Assembly (NCBI GenBank): GCA_037176885.1
Contig: JAWWNJ010000048.1
Location: 310,001-374,000 of the forward strand
DNA: 64,000 nucleotides
Direction: 5' to 3'
DNA from: Favolaschia claudopus
Lineage: Eukaryota > Basidiomycota > Agaricomycetes > Agaricales > Mycenaceae
Part shown: in pieces, positions 53,411-64,000 of the stretch
How the letters are laid out: every line of letters begins with the position of its first letter
Numbering within the stretch: position 1 is the first letter of the stretch
Program-made: the position numbers and the translations under genes
Notes under the pieces: model-generated
Database searches by the model: none
What the model was told of the DNA's origin: nothing
What the model saw: the letters and a program-made list of their open reading frames with translations, nothing else

Positions 53411-54784
53411 CGCCAGAGCGTCGTTTATAAGTCATTCGACCCATAGATCGGATCGGCTCCTTTATGTCCACTTGCTGTCCTATCTTGCATCGGTTTAATA
53501 TGTATCTACAGGCTTTCATTCATATCGACCTCCTAAAACTCTGTTAGACACAGCAGAACGGATCAGGAACCACAAGTATCGGTTGGATTTGCAATCGAGC
53601 AGTTGAAATAGACGATCGAGTGGCGCGTAGCGTATATCGGGGACGGAGTGGGGAGGCGCTGTGGGTTTAAATCAACGGTCATCAAGCAGATTCAATGCGA
53701 GGGAACAGCAACATATGTCGTTTCATTACAACGAATCACCCAGTCTAAGCCGCAGCTCAACAAATATCGCCAGGTCTAAGCTTCAGACAGCAACTAGACA
53801 TGTCTCGATCGTAGATAGGAGGGCGGAACGGCGTCCGACAGATCCTTCGATTAATTGCGGTGGGGGAACGTTCATCCATCCACTTGCAGAAGTGATGGAA
53901 AGGCAGTCGTAGCCACAGGCAGCAATTAAACAAGCAGTGATTGCGTACGTGTCGATATCCCTACTGAGTAGAGAATCACCAAATCAGAGTTGGGCTTGCA
54001 AATGGAAAGCAGTCGAACCCGAACACGGCCCAAAATGTTACAAGCGCCCATGGCGCTTATTTCGGACTTCAAGTCCGCCTGTGATCTCGGACCAAAACGC
54101 GTAGCATAGCCACCAAATGCCAATCAAAGTCACATTATACCATCATAAATATCGTCTTTGGAGCCTTCGCCGTGCCGAGTATCAGCGTTAATTAAACCCC
54201 TCATTGCTCATCGACACCCAATTAATCCTAAACGTCACACCGCGTTCATGACGAACGCAAACACACTCCATTGAGAATGCAGGTTTTTGGAGTCACTGTG
54301 TAAGTAGAAATTTTCTGCAAACGAAACGGAGAAAAAGACGAGCAAACCATCTTTATAACAAACGGGTTTTCTTAGAAGACGGTGCACACAGATACAAGAT
54401 TTCCACCTACATCATGCCCCTGGAGTCGCCTTTCGATTAGTGCCAAGAACCCGCGCAATCGGCTGGCAGGGAATCGATCGTGGATGTTCGAAGAAAAGAC
54501 TGATTCGGACTTGTCAATTAATTTCGGCCGATGATGACAAGGGCCTCGGCATCCGCAGGCACGGAAAACGGACCGAATAGCCGTGCCTTTGCCCGCCGAA
54601 GGTTACGGATCTTTCCGTAGGTGACACATGGTGGGAACTTTTCGTCCTTGCCATTGACCGCGACCAGGAGCGGGTAAGTTATCTGAGGCTGGTGTAGAAT
54701 AGCGAGATAAATACCTTGTTGATAGCGAAGCTAAGCGAAAGATCAAAATAGTAAACCTCCCGGTCTGTTATCGTTATAAGTACG
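53411..54784. other. Divergent spacer between TET/JBP-like and SPT5/KOW-like genes
   Basis: No gene seen. It should contain the promoters of both flanking genes. The hairpin at 54546-54600 lies on the SPT5/KOW side. Confidence 0.5.
54546..54600 (+). repeat. Conserved hairpin upstream of the SPT5/KOW-like gene
   Basis: GGCACGG (54559-54565) and CCGTGCC (54581-54587) form a perfect 7-bp stem (8 bp with one shift) around GGACCGAATA, inside outer CGGC/GCCG arms. Same design as the g1 upstream hairpins and the 48.0-kb copy. Confidence 0.75.
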
Positions 54785-57292
54785 TTGATATCAGGAACAC
54801 TTGTCAGAGACGTTGAACGACATCCGTACCTTGCAAAGGTGCATGCAGGATGGTATCAGCGGACGCGTCGCATATACAAACGGACAATTTGGCTGTGGAG
54901 TCTGCCATGTCTGAACACACAGTTGGGCTCGACTTACTGGCCACAGTGGCTGAACGCGAAGGTGCGCTTCAATTTTTTTCTTATACTCCCTCCTGTCATG
55001 TGCATGCTGCTTATCTGCAGCACACCACTAATAGGCTCGGATACAGACGCACAGATGTCTTCAAACAATCTGCATTCAAACCCTCCACCCGGTATTTCTC
55101 ACCTTGAAATTTACGCTTTATCCTCGGCGGCTCAATTCGGACTAGGAGACTCGTCGCAGGCCCACACATTTCCGACCACTCCAGTCGAAAACATTAATCA
55201 AGATGAAGAATCCCCACCTCCTACAACCGAATATCGTCCACAACGGGGTCAATGGGTCCGCGTCGTCTCCGCAAAGCAGCCGAATCTTCTTGGATTCGTG
55301 CTCAATACTGAAGAAGTTATCGTTGCCGACCCGGCAATATCGATACTTCCTCTAGTTCTTGCAGACATCGTACCGTTGACTGCACCCTCGGCAGAAGAGC
55401 TCTTTAGCTTACATAGGTTCGCATATCAAGGCATGCTGACACGCGGCACCATGGAAGAGTTTGAAGCGTTCAATCAGTGCAGCGAACCCATTTTGAAATG
55501 CCTAGTTCAAGAACACACCTCGCCCGCGTTGGCGGCAGGCGCTCGGGTGGTAGTCGTGTCAGGCTATTACGAAGGCAGCAGCGGCTTCATCGCAGGAATC
55601 CGACGTCAATCAAGCGGTTCAGAGCGGCGAATTTTTGCGAAAATAGTTCCCGATGTGACCGGGAAATACACCCCGGAAGCGACTGATTATTTTCTTGTCG
55701 AAACAAGAGAAATAAAGCGACATGCGCTTGATTTCACGTTCGCTTTTCGCGTCGGTGATCGGGTGCGGAGTATCTACGATTCACAAGTACAAGGAAGCAT
55801 TACTGGCATCAATTTTTCAGAGGACCGAATAACAATCAGTCGTGCTGAACACAGTGCAGAGCTTCACATCGACGAGACTGTCCGAGTTTGGTGCGAAGGA
55901 GATATTGTACGGGTCCGCTGCGGAGAGAACAAAGGGGTGATTGGCTACATAATCGCTGTCCATGCTGAAACAGGTATTCTTGTGTTGTACGATGTGAGTT
56001 TGTTACAGTTCTTCCAGTTCTATACTCAAGTAAAGCTCGAAGATTAAGAGATATGGTGTCTGGAACGGAGATCGAAGAGTACGAAGTTCACTGATTGAAA
56101 TTATCTTTTTTTCCGGACCGTTGACTAACTTTGTATACGTAGGTACGAGTCCGATCTGCTGATGTTGATTTCGATATTTCGAATCATAGAGCGTCGCCTG
56201 GACAAGACCAGATTCAACTAACGCAGCATGTGCAGGGTGGTACATTCGACAACAGTCGGCGGTACACAAATATGTCAGTGGTCGTCGTTGAAACAGGTGT
56301 AGCAAAAGGATTTGAAGGCAAAGTCATCGGAGACCACGATAGTCAGGGTCGCGCAGAAATGCTGAGGGTACTGCAGAATACTTATGGACTGCAGCGTGCC
56401 CGGGAAGAGGAGCGGTACCATTTCGGAATACTACTAACTGTTCAAAAAGCGACTGGGGAAAAGATGGAGAACATCCCGATTGAGAACGTGGCTCATCAAA
56501 GGTTCGTCCATCCCGACCGAGTGAAATCTTCAGTTTAATAGTCGTTTGAGCAGATCTTTGAAACGCCTAGTCGACCAACGAGGTTTACCGACACCAAACG
56601 TAGATATAACTACGGCGTCGCCACAAAATTCTCGATCCCGTTCAGTTACACCTTGCAATGAAGATACTTCCGGATCTTTGTGGCCAGACAGCAAACAGAT
56701 CGGCCTAGAAGGTAAGCTTCTACATTCACAGTTATAACTAAATGCTTGATACCTCGCAGGAGAAGCTAACGGAGACTGGCTATCCGTGCAAGGACTGGCT
56801 GGCAAACGTCTCGACGTCATCGTCGCCGGAGTAGCCCAAATCAACAGCCTTGCAGCCAGAATTCGTTCGATGGATGGTCAGCGAGGCTACGTATTGCTCA
56901 CAAAAGATGTGCCACGTCGGGACCCGAAGAGGCGAAACCTGGTCAAGCCAGGGAAGGAAGACAAGGTTTTCATTTATGGAGCAACGGCGGGAGGACAAAA
57001 GCATCCCATCGAGCCCAAGTATCTCCGTCCTTGCAGATTAAACGACAAAAAGCAATCAATATTACACGTCCCTGAACGCGTTGTTGTCCTCGCTGCTGAC
57101 GTCAATGAAGATACTTCCAGGCTGGGATCCTACGGACAAACTGCTCCCGAACGTAAGCATGATGACGAAGGAGTCGTTGCGGTGAAGTTTCTAGATGGCG
57201 TTTTCCAGTTTTTTCACCTACATACCTTATGCCTTTCAAAGAATATCAGAATCGAATGTGTAGAAGGGGTATTCGCAGCTACCGAGTTTTAG
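54785..57292 (+). CDS. SPT5/KOW-like protein (about 662 aa from ATG 55055)
   Basis: Exons up to 55993, then 56143-56501, 56554-56711 and 56760-57292 agree in phase. The open frame begins at 54785, but the part before 55055 contains an intron-like segment (GTGCGC.. TCTGCAG, about 54962-55020) that does not keep the frame, so ATG 55055 is the safer start. Several KOW-type units with the G-x-x-V-x-V.. G-x-x-G pattern are visible: GQWVRVVSAKQPNLLGFVL, GARVVVVSGYYEGSSGFI, GDRVRSIYDSQVQGSITGI, GDIVRVRCGENKGVIGYI, then SVVVVETGVAKGFEGKVIG. The end (GVVAVKFLDGVFQFFHLHTLCLSKN) resembles the terminal module of fungal SPT5-like proteins. SPT5 is a transcription elongation factor that contacts RNA polymerase II. 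This divergent paralogue lacks an obvious NGN domain and lies inside mobile-element DNA, so its role is unknown. Confidence 0.65.
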
Positions 57293-57331
57293 CAGCGCTT
57301 ATATTCTTTGAGACGAGACGTCCACAATGTA

Positions 57332-57352
57332 CAAATAAATAAATAAATAAAT
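57332..57352 (+). repeat. AAAT microsatellite
   Basis: Five AAAT/AATA units in the 3' flank of the SPT5/KOW-like gene. Confidence 0.8.
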
Positions 57353-57528
57353 TTCGGGGTCAATAACATCGTGTATGCAAGAATTTAAATAAGAACAAGG
57401 TGAGATTCAAAAGGGGTAGGATGAAGAGGGGCCAGGGGAACTAAAATACGGGGAATGACAGACAAGAGACAAAAAGAATAACGACAAGTCCTTGTGGAGC
57501 ACATGGGTATAAGTAAATCACAATCCGT

Positions 57529-60292
57529 TCAAGCTGGCTCAGCGAGCACAACTGCAAAGCGGATATTGAAGCTAACGTGTTCTTCATTTGCAGGCATCTT
57601 CTTGTACTGGGATACGGTGTACGCCACCAAAGCGCACGATCCGTTAGGAATCTCACCACCGTGGTTTTCGTAACGGGGCAGCAGTCTATCCAAGTTGTCG
57701 ATGTCTCGGTCAGCCCTGAAAGGCGTGTGGCGAGCATCGTATACGGGCACTGGCTCAATGCTTTAAAAACCAAAAAGGTAGTTCGGAGAGATAACACACC
57801 TTCATCCTCCCAAGAAAGGCTATCCTGACTGCTGGTATAGTTGGACGTACGATATCTAGTAGCAGAACTGCGTGTACCGCTAGAGGTACTTGCAGAGGAT
57901 CTAGACTTTTCTACCAGTTTGTGTCATTCCAGACCAAATCGTAAGACTTGAGTGCAGAAGCGACTCACTGATTTTTTCGAGAGTGGTCGATTTCGTTCCG
58001 AATGTAAGGGCGTCTTCATTGAGCTGCGCATGCATCTCTGGGTGCTGGAAAACGGTGCTCAACAAGCCCACTACCCGATCATAATCTTGACTGAGGTGAA
58101 TTCCGGTCACGAACTTCAGAACGGGTATTTTTGACGCATTCTTCGAACCAGAACTAGGAGGGTTCACATGCCGAGCCTTTGTGACGGCCGAAGCAACCAC
58201 ACAGACAATGGAGACGCAGATGGCCGTGCGCTCATTGAACTCCAGAACCCATCTGGACCCATTGATGAGTACATTATTCAATCCTTGTTGAGAATTACGG
58301 ACCGTTTCATGTCCGTAGAGTATATTTGGCTTGTCGCAATGAAGTTCAGTGGATTGGCTCTTGCAAGGTTGACGAACTGTTCCTTGGACACGAAAACGAA
58401 ACAAGACCACAGAGTTCTGCAAGGACAGTAAGCTGAAAGAGTTTCAATACTTTCGATAGCAAGTAAGCTTACTCGAAATCTATGTCAGGAGTTGACGATG
58501 CGAACTCGCTGATCATAAACATCCCAGGTCCTTCGCGAGAACTCCATGCAATGAAGGTCCCGGCCCTGTCTGACATCAGTAGCACTCACACAAACTAAAA
58601 GGTCGCCCACAGAAGTTTCGGCAGCCCAAGGTACACGTGATAAGTAATCATGTCTTGAAGCTCGCGATTCGTAACCTGACACTGCGCAGGCAAAGACCTA
58701 AGAGAACAAACCACATCAAACGGGAGAAATATACTGCGAAAACAATCTTACGAGGCGGAAACACGTTTGATCTCGTGTTCTTCAAGGAAAGTTTGGTCGA
58801 CATGATCGTCGGTCTTGGTAATTTTCTTGGGTGGTGATGACGCAGCTTCGCTACGCTTGGCAGCGAATATGTCCGCAGGAGAACTTGCAGGAGCGTTGAC
58901 GCTTTCGATTGAGTTCACGCTGAAGACGCGTTAAAACTACGAAAAGAGGTGACATCGTTCTGACCGTTTACGCTTCACAGGCTTTTTGCCTTTATCAACG
59001 ACCTTAGCTTGAACAACGGAGGTTCTGCGCGAAGGAAATCAATTTAGTGGTTCATAATCTAAAAACAAATGCGCACCTCTCCTCTATTTCCGGAGAAGGA
59101 AGACTTGATTTTGACAGGTCAAATTCATATGTCAGAATGCGGAATGGGACAATACGCACAGGAGTGTCTTCGTAGAAGCAGTTGATGTGTCGCTGAGGAT
59201 AATGTTAGTTGATCAACGATCCCAAGCAGATGCAGAACGCTCGCCTCTTGTCTGAATTGGACCCAACTACTACTGCTTTATTTCCACTGAAAGTCAGAGA
59301 CTGCATCAGCCAGAGATACATGAGTCGACAATCAATAGAGTACCGAAATTTGCTGATAGCCTGATTACGCTTCCAGGCTTCATATTCCCTGAGAACAAAG
59401 ATAAGCACAACATATGGGCGTCGAAAAAAAGGTACTATACTCGGCGTCCTGTCCTTGCAGAGTAATGATTCCTGTTTGCTTCTCCCCAGAAGGCTTGGTA
59501 GCTGTCAGGGCCAATGTACGTAGCTTTCGCTGCGAGTCCGGCGTTTCCTGACCAAGTTTTGTCAAAGGCGTGGTAATTCCGGCCCGGCCATCTGTTTCCG
59601 ATCTTATCAGAGCAAACTACGTCAGCGCTATATCGGGAATCAGTAAGAAGGACACTGACAGATTATGTCCTTGGGTATCCAGTACCCGGTGCGTCTTCGG
59701 ATCCCACCTTCACGCACAAGTTCAGATGCATTCCAAATCGAGGAGAAAATCCTACTTCTTAACGACTGCGCCGGAACGTCCTTTAGACTTGCTCCGGGTC
59801 ACTCGCGAACTAATATAGTCGTGAACAGTCACCTCATCAAGGCAGTCAGAACGGCAACGTACGGTTCCTGTTCCACAGCGTCGACAGTTGCGTCCTTAGC
59901 CTCTGTACTGCCAGAGTCGGGGTTCTTGGTGTCCGAGGCGACGGTAAGATCTGCACGAGAGGGGGTGGGTGTACGCTCCCACGGAATAGAGCTTGAGTGA
60001 TTGAGCGAGGAGATCAACTGAAAGTAATAGAGATAAAATTGCTCACCCTTCTTCCCCATCGTCTTCGTCCGACGTGTTACCACCTTCAGACGCAGAGTTG
60101 TCACCGCTTTCCTCTGCCTCCAAGTCGAAGAACTTGGATGCAAGGCTGACAAACAGGAGGTATATCAGTAATCGACAAAAGCGAAAGTAGAAAAGTTCAC
60201 GACGATTTGATCGGCGGCGGCTTCCTGCCTGTCGACATTCGGGCGGTTTTGCGACGAGGAGTTGCAAAGATAGGGGGTTGTTCTTCCGACAT
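57529..60292 (-). CDS. Arm gene g3, full-length copy (right arm), unknown function
   Basis: Starts at 60292 with MSEEQPPIFATPRRKTARMS and an acidic block. It runs through several short exons and, beyond the point where the left copy is cut, adds an exon with a Ser/Arg-rich stretch (KSRSSASTSSGTRSSATRYR) and a last exon to 57529 (RDIDNLDRLLPRYENHGGEIPNGS, then VAYTVSQYKK and NIRFAVVLAEPA). The basic head and acidic block suggest a nuclear protein. Not every junction could be resolved: the one near 59950 does not splice cleanly. The family is not recognised, but it travels with g1, g2 and g4. It shares a divergent promoter with g2. Confidence 0.55.
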
Positions 60293-60411
60293 GTAAGTTT
60301 TCCGTGCTCCTGGAAGATTTGTGAACCTTATTTTATAGGCCCTGACCAAACAAAGGCATCGAGTCCGAGGCTGCCTGCCGTGAATCTGTTCATAGGGATA
60401 GAAATGAAACA

Positions 60412-60793
60412 ATGTTATCCAATGCTTCATAGGTACGGATGAAACTTGTCAAACTACAACATGAGGATATTGGGGTAGCGGAAGCATCACTGAGGCGGCC
60501 GAACTAAGTCGAGGCCACACATCAAACATTGAATCCTCATGGCGTATGGACGAAACTTGGCAAACTCCACGCGCTGTAACCCTTGTTAAAATCACGGGTA
60601 CTGAAAGCGATAACGAGGCCAACGTTTGAAAACATCCGCGCTGAGCTACATCATGCAAGTGTTGCGGTAGCGGAAGCATCATTGAATCGGCCGAATCATG
60701 TCGAATCCACGCATCGACCATCTCCTCCTCGTGGAGTATGGACGAAACTTGGCAATCCAAGGGATATAATTACGACTTAAATCACGGGTCGCC
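60412..60793. repeat. Diverged 191-bp tandem duplication in the g2/g3 divergent promoter (right arm)
   Basis: Inverted copy of 35955-36336, with the same order of shared blocks. Confidence 0.7.
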
Positions 60794-61468
60794 GATCATG
60801 AAGTATGAAGGCATCCGCACCACTTACACGTCAACAGCGCAGATCATCGAAACACCCAAAAGTATGGATGATACACCACATACTATCATCAAAGGCGCAG
60901 TGGATCAAATTTAGAAGAAGCACCATGTCTGAAATAAGAAACGATTTCGATCAGCGAAAGTTTCACGGCCTGGACTGAAATTAAGCACGACTTCACAGTG
61001 TAAGACAACTAGAATCCTATCTGTGCAGAGGTGGAATGTTACCATAAAGACATCTTCATCCCCCCAGACTTTCCAGTTTCAGGTATTGATACCGAATAAA
61101 TTACAAATTGCGATAGCATGGAATCAATCAACATTGCGGAGATCAATTTACAATACGGACCTCGATTTGTACGCTCACTCGTGATTTGCGCAAAATGCGA
61201 AGCAGTAAAATGCTGAATTAGGTCAAGGATTGCATGCGAGTAGGTTTCATGCTTATGATACGGGAGGATCTGTTCAAACAACAAATCAGAGATTTCCAGG
61301 CAACAATGCCCGTGTTTCGAGCTCGACGCAACTGCATGCGGAAGACCGATAGCTGGCGTCGTCCACGTGAAGCGCAGAAAGCCTGCGCTTTAATATTCGG
61401 TCTTGTGAATGTGCGCTATCGTTCTCACCTATCTCACCGACACCTATTTCTTTTTCCGAGGACTCCTA

Positions 61469-62720
61469 ATGGACTCTTTCTATCCTCACAACGAAGCAGG
61501 TAAGCACATCTGTTCCGGTCGGACAGATTCTGAATGCGACTTAGCGGACCTTGTTCAAATATGGAGTTTGAAGGCCAGCAATGAAGATGCGCCGCTTGTC
61601 AAGGCTGGGCTGTCATTTCCTGCGTATTCGATCGATGTGAGTCTTAGAGTTCGTCCATGTCAATCTCTCATCAATCTCACTTTGAGGTGTAGAGCGACTT
61701 ACTCAAAATCAAGAAATTCGACGGCGGTGACACTGCCAAGGTCTATGTATCGGACTTACAACTGTCGGAAAAGAGAACCTCAGAGGGAATCTTCAGCGTG
61801 GTTGGAGTGTTGTGCGCTAAGGAGCTTCCACCTGTCAAGAAACACGTGTACGATTTAATATTCAGGGTCTACTCACTCACAACGCTCACAAATTGTAGGA
61901 TGAATCCCAAGCGGGTTCCGTATATCCGTCAGCACGCCGGGATCGTTGGTTACGGAGCCTTGGCGTTCGAGCAGAGCTTGATGAACCTTAGTTCTATTGG
62001 GTACGACATGGTGGTCGCTTTCGGGAGTCGCGAAATCGAAGGGTGGAAAACGGAGAAGACTCACGCAGTCGGCGGGCCAGAACTGAGCAGCAGCTGCCGC
62101 TACTTCACCGTCGGTAAAAACACTCCGGATAACAGCAAAGTCGCGTTCCCTTCCGCTGTTGATCCTTTCGGCGTCTTGAGCAGCTACGTCAATGAAACTG
62201 TGAACCACTGTTTCGACAACGATGTGATGTACATGCAGTACAACGATAAGACGCGCCGGTCAGTAATATTCTCTTTCGCTATGCCAATGAAGATGCTTAC
62301 CTGCTCGCAGCTGCATGCTTAAAGATCCAGCCACCTTCCAACTAGGTGACGTCGTGGAGATGGGAGTCTCCCTGGTAACGTGGAAGACAGGTCGTAACAA
62401 CACCCTCGAGTCGAAGTATACAACAAAGCTAGTCCTGCGTACTCTAACTTTCTTGGATGGTTCGTTATCCAGGGTGCGTTTCTACTTGACTCCCTTTGCA
62501 AACCGTTTCTGACGACAGAATGCAGAAGGCATACATTGCTCGCAACGCGCGACCTGTCAAATCCATAAATATCAATACAGAAGAGGTTTTGAACACCTTA
62601 TCCCTCAAGAGAGCGAGATTTGTAGAGGACCAACTGCACGAAACATTCGAAGGAGACGAGCAGGAGACGTGTGAGACGCGGAGGAAGCTTGCAAGAATGA
62701 ACCTAGACGATGTCGAGTAA
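61469..62720 (+). CDS. Arm gene g2 (right copy), about 348 aa, 5 exons, unknown function
   Basis: Exons 61469-61499, 61545-61636, 61693-62258, 62311-62473 and 62526-62720 keep the frame throughout. Visible segments: MDSFYPHNEA; DLVQIWSLKASNEDAPLVKAG; a beta-rich part (DTAKVYVSDLQLSEKRTSEGI); VGYGALAFEQSLMNLSSIGYDMVV; CRYFTVGKNTPDN; VDPFGVLSSYVNETVNHCFDND; a module FQLGDVVEMGVSLVTWKTG, then KLVLRTLTFLDGS; and a charged helical tail (EDQLHETFEGDEQETCETRRK). An earlier start is possible, because open sequence extends upstream to 61234. It is divergent from g3 and tandem with g1. The family is not identified. The co-occurrence of four genes in both arms suggests they work together in the element. 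Confidence 0.6.
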
Positions 62721-62841
62721 TCACTTAAAAGTGTAGGTAGTAGGAACTCGTTTGTGGAATATCGTTTTATCAGACCGATGTGGTAGAGAAATAAAGGCAA
62801 AAAATTCACACATGTTAAAAATAATCTAACGTGAACCGCTT

Positions 62842-62895
62842 CCGGCTGGCACAGGCACGGAAGTCGGATCGATTACCGTGCCTTTTGCTGCCGAA
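62842..62895 (+). repeat. Conserved hairpin upstream of g1 (right copy)
   Basis: Inverted copy of 33853-33906. GGCACGG and CCGTGCC flank a 15-nt loop containing GTCGGATCGA. It lies about 140 nt upstream of the g1 start. Confidence 0.75.
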
Positions 62896-63036
62896 CTGAT
62901 ATCATAGACAATGTGTCAATCAAATTGACGGATCCCACACACTTGTTCTGCACCACTCAGTACCCCGGGCGTGTCGAAACACTGATCGTCTAGGTCTGCA
63001 ATTTAGATAAATGTCGGAGGTGCGCCGATCAATGGT

Positions 63037-63652
63037 ATGCAACTTGCGGGAACCATGTCTTCGAATGCACGTCCTTTTGTGCTTGCAGGATACCTAAAGT
63101 TCTACAATTCCAACGAATGGACGTTGGCTCAGCCGAAGGATATTTGCTGGAGAGAGAAGGAAGGTGGCTTAGGGGCTCAGCAGGTGGACAAGAAAGGAAA
63201 CGCAGCGCCAGTCCGATTTATGGTACTTGGAATGGTGGACAGTTCGGTGAGTATGGCGTCTAAAGTGTATTACAACTGTTCCACCTTATCGCAAAGCCAG
63301 ACAGAGTCTACTGTAATTCTGAAGCGCCCAACGTGGGACAGCAAGCGGGCAACTGAACGGGACTGCGCACTGCATTTTGATATGCAATTGCTGGCGCTGA
63401 CCAACATTCTCGAAGGATTTGGAAGGCATGGAACTCTGGGTACGTTCCATAGAGCTCGTCTTACATCGATATTCATGTCGTGCAGTGGACGACAAGATTA
63501 CACTCACAACTGGAGGCCGACAGTTCCCGACAGACACCGTGATATTTGTATACGCATTACTTATGGTGTACAAACCTAAAGGACAAAACGCGGACGATTA
63601 CAAGTTGGAGGTAGTAAAATACGAGGCGATTTACGGTGACATCGAAGAGTGA
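63037..63652 (+). CDS. Arm gene g1 (right copy), 171 aa, 3 exons, unknown function
   Basis: Exons 63037-63246, 63301-63439 and 63486-63652 give 172 codons; the start could also be the in-frame ATG at 63055 (MSSNARPFVLAG). Introns are 54 and 46 nt. The sequence matches the left copy. See the left copy for the description of the protein. Confidence 0.6.
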
Positions 63653-64000
63653 ATCTAAACATATGGTAGTTAAGTCGTCGAAAATAGACAGATGAGGATT
63701 TATGTACCGTGTTGCCTCGCAAAATTTGAATCCCGGGATACTGTGAAGGTAAGATTTCATCGACTTCACCGTCTTCTAAACTTCTTCCCTGACGGAGCGA
63801 CCTCATGGCAAGTCTAAAACTGGGAATCCAACCGTCAGTGAGCCACCTGTAAATAAGAATGAAGACTAACTCCTCTGTAGCCACTTTGTGTGCACACTCA
63901 AAACAGGGTATCCGACCACACCGGCAAACATATCGGTTCAGAGCACTGATTATTCAGTGAGTGGAGTTTTGTTAAGGCAAACGGCTACAACAACTCACTT
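63576..64000 (-). CDS. Arm gene g4, 3' part (right copy), cut by the window edge
   Basis: Inverted copy of the last part of g4, including the exon with the Cys cluster (about 63945 downwards). Only the last two bases of the preceding exon are inside the window. The 3' end overlaps the convergent g1 in the longest reading, as in the left arm. Confidence 0.5.

Larger units (their letters stand above)
58001..64000 (-). mobile_element. Right arm of the large inverted repeat (runs off the window)
   Basis: Reverse complement of 32748-38747. Gene order from the inside is g3 (minus), g2 (plus), g1 (plus), then the end of g4 (minus). The element itself extends further inwards than the shared arm, at least to the g3 stop at 57529, because the left copy is truncated. 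The outer end is outside the window. Confidence 0.85.

Noticed and set aside
54962..55020. Hydrophobic segment before the SPT5/KOW-like protein
   Set aside because: It looks like read-through of an intron (GTGCGC.. TCTGCAG); the protein probably starts at ATG 55055.
57441..57797. 118-aa minus-strand open frame
   Set aside because: It overlaps the last exon of g3 in another frame; the g3 frame (ending at 57529) fits the splice phases and looks like a real protein end.

Overview
The window looks like nuclear DNA of a mushroom-forming basidiomycete (Agaricomycetes). Genes are cut by many introns of about 45-80 nt with GT-AG or GC-AG borders. The gene families also fit: divergent F-box genes, a fungal TET/JBP-like dioxygenase, a fungal Helitron RepHel, an SPT5/KOW-like protein and glycine-rich modular proteins. 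Everything was worked out by reading; no database search was run.

Region 1 (0-12 kb) is ordinary gene space. It holds a small disordered protein (797-1283), a truncated cullin-like relic (1606-2368, minus), two tandem F-box/LRR-type paralogues (2720-4026 frameshifted; 4600-5883 intact), a Lys/Arg-rich protein (6870-7495), a seven-exon protein of unknown function (8387-9712) and a multipass membrane protein (10687-11873).

Region 2 (12-26.4 kb) is a cluster of five paralogous glycine-rich genes around a short-chain dehydrogenase (17699-18966). Two point left (12173-13807 and 15070-15910, minus) and three point right (19536-20373, 21736-23205, 24936-26348, plus), so the order A-B / SDR / B-A-A is an inverted gene symmetry. 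Nearly every intron is phase 1 and splits a glycine codon, so most exons are interchangeable Gly-Gly-X cassettes. The A genes also carry two short helical, SAM-like segments. This is the best candidate in the window for an undescribed modular protein system.

Region 3 (26.4-31.4 kb) has no convincing gene. It contains a 486-bp copy of a sequence found again at 38748-39233, followed by about 1.3 kb of pyrimidine-rich DNA.

Region 4 (31.4-64 kb) is mobile-element territory. Two inverted, almost identical arms (32748-38747 and 58001-64000, the second running off the window) carry a multi-gene element. It has four spliced genes of unknown function, here called g1-g4. Between the arms lie about 19 kb with an F-box-like gene (38955-40281), a Helitron Rep-helicase split by one in-frame stop (40351-47943), a second F-box-like paralogue (49352-50688), a complete TET/JBP-like dioxygenase (51441-53410) and an SPT5/KOW-like gene (54785-57292). 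Intron 1 of the dioxygenase holds eight copies of a short palindromic motif, one with a compensatory stem change. A separate hairpin of about 50 bp recurs upstream of several otherwise unrelated genes in this region.
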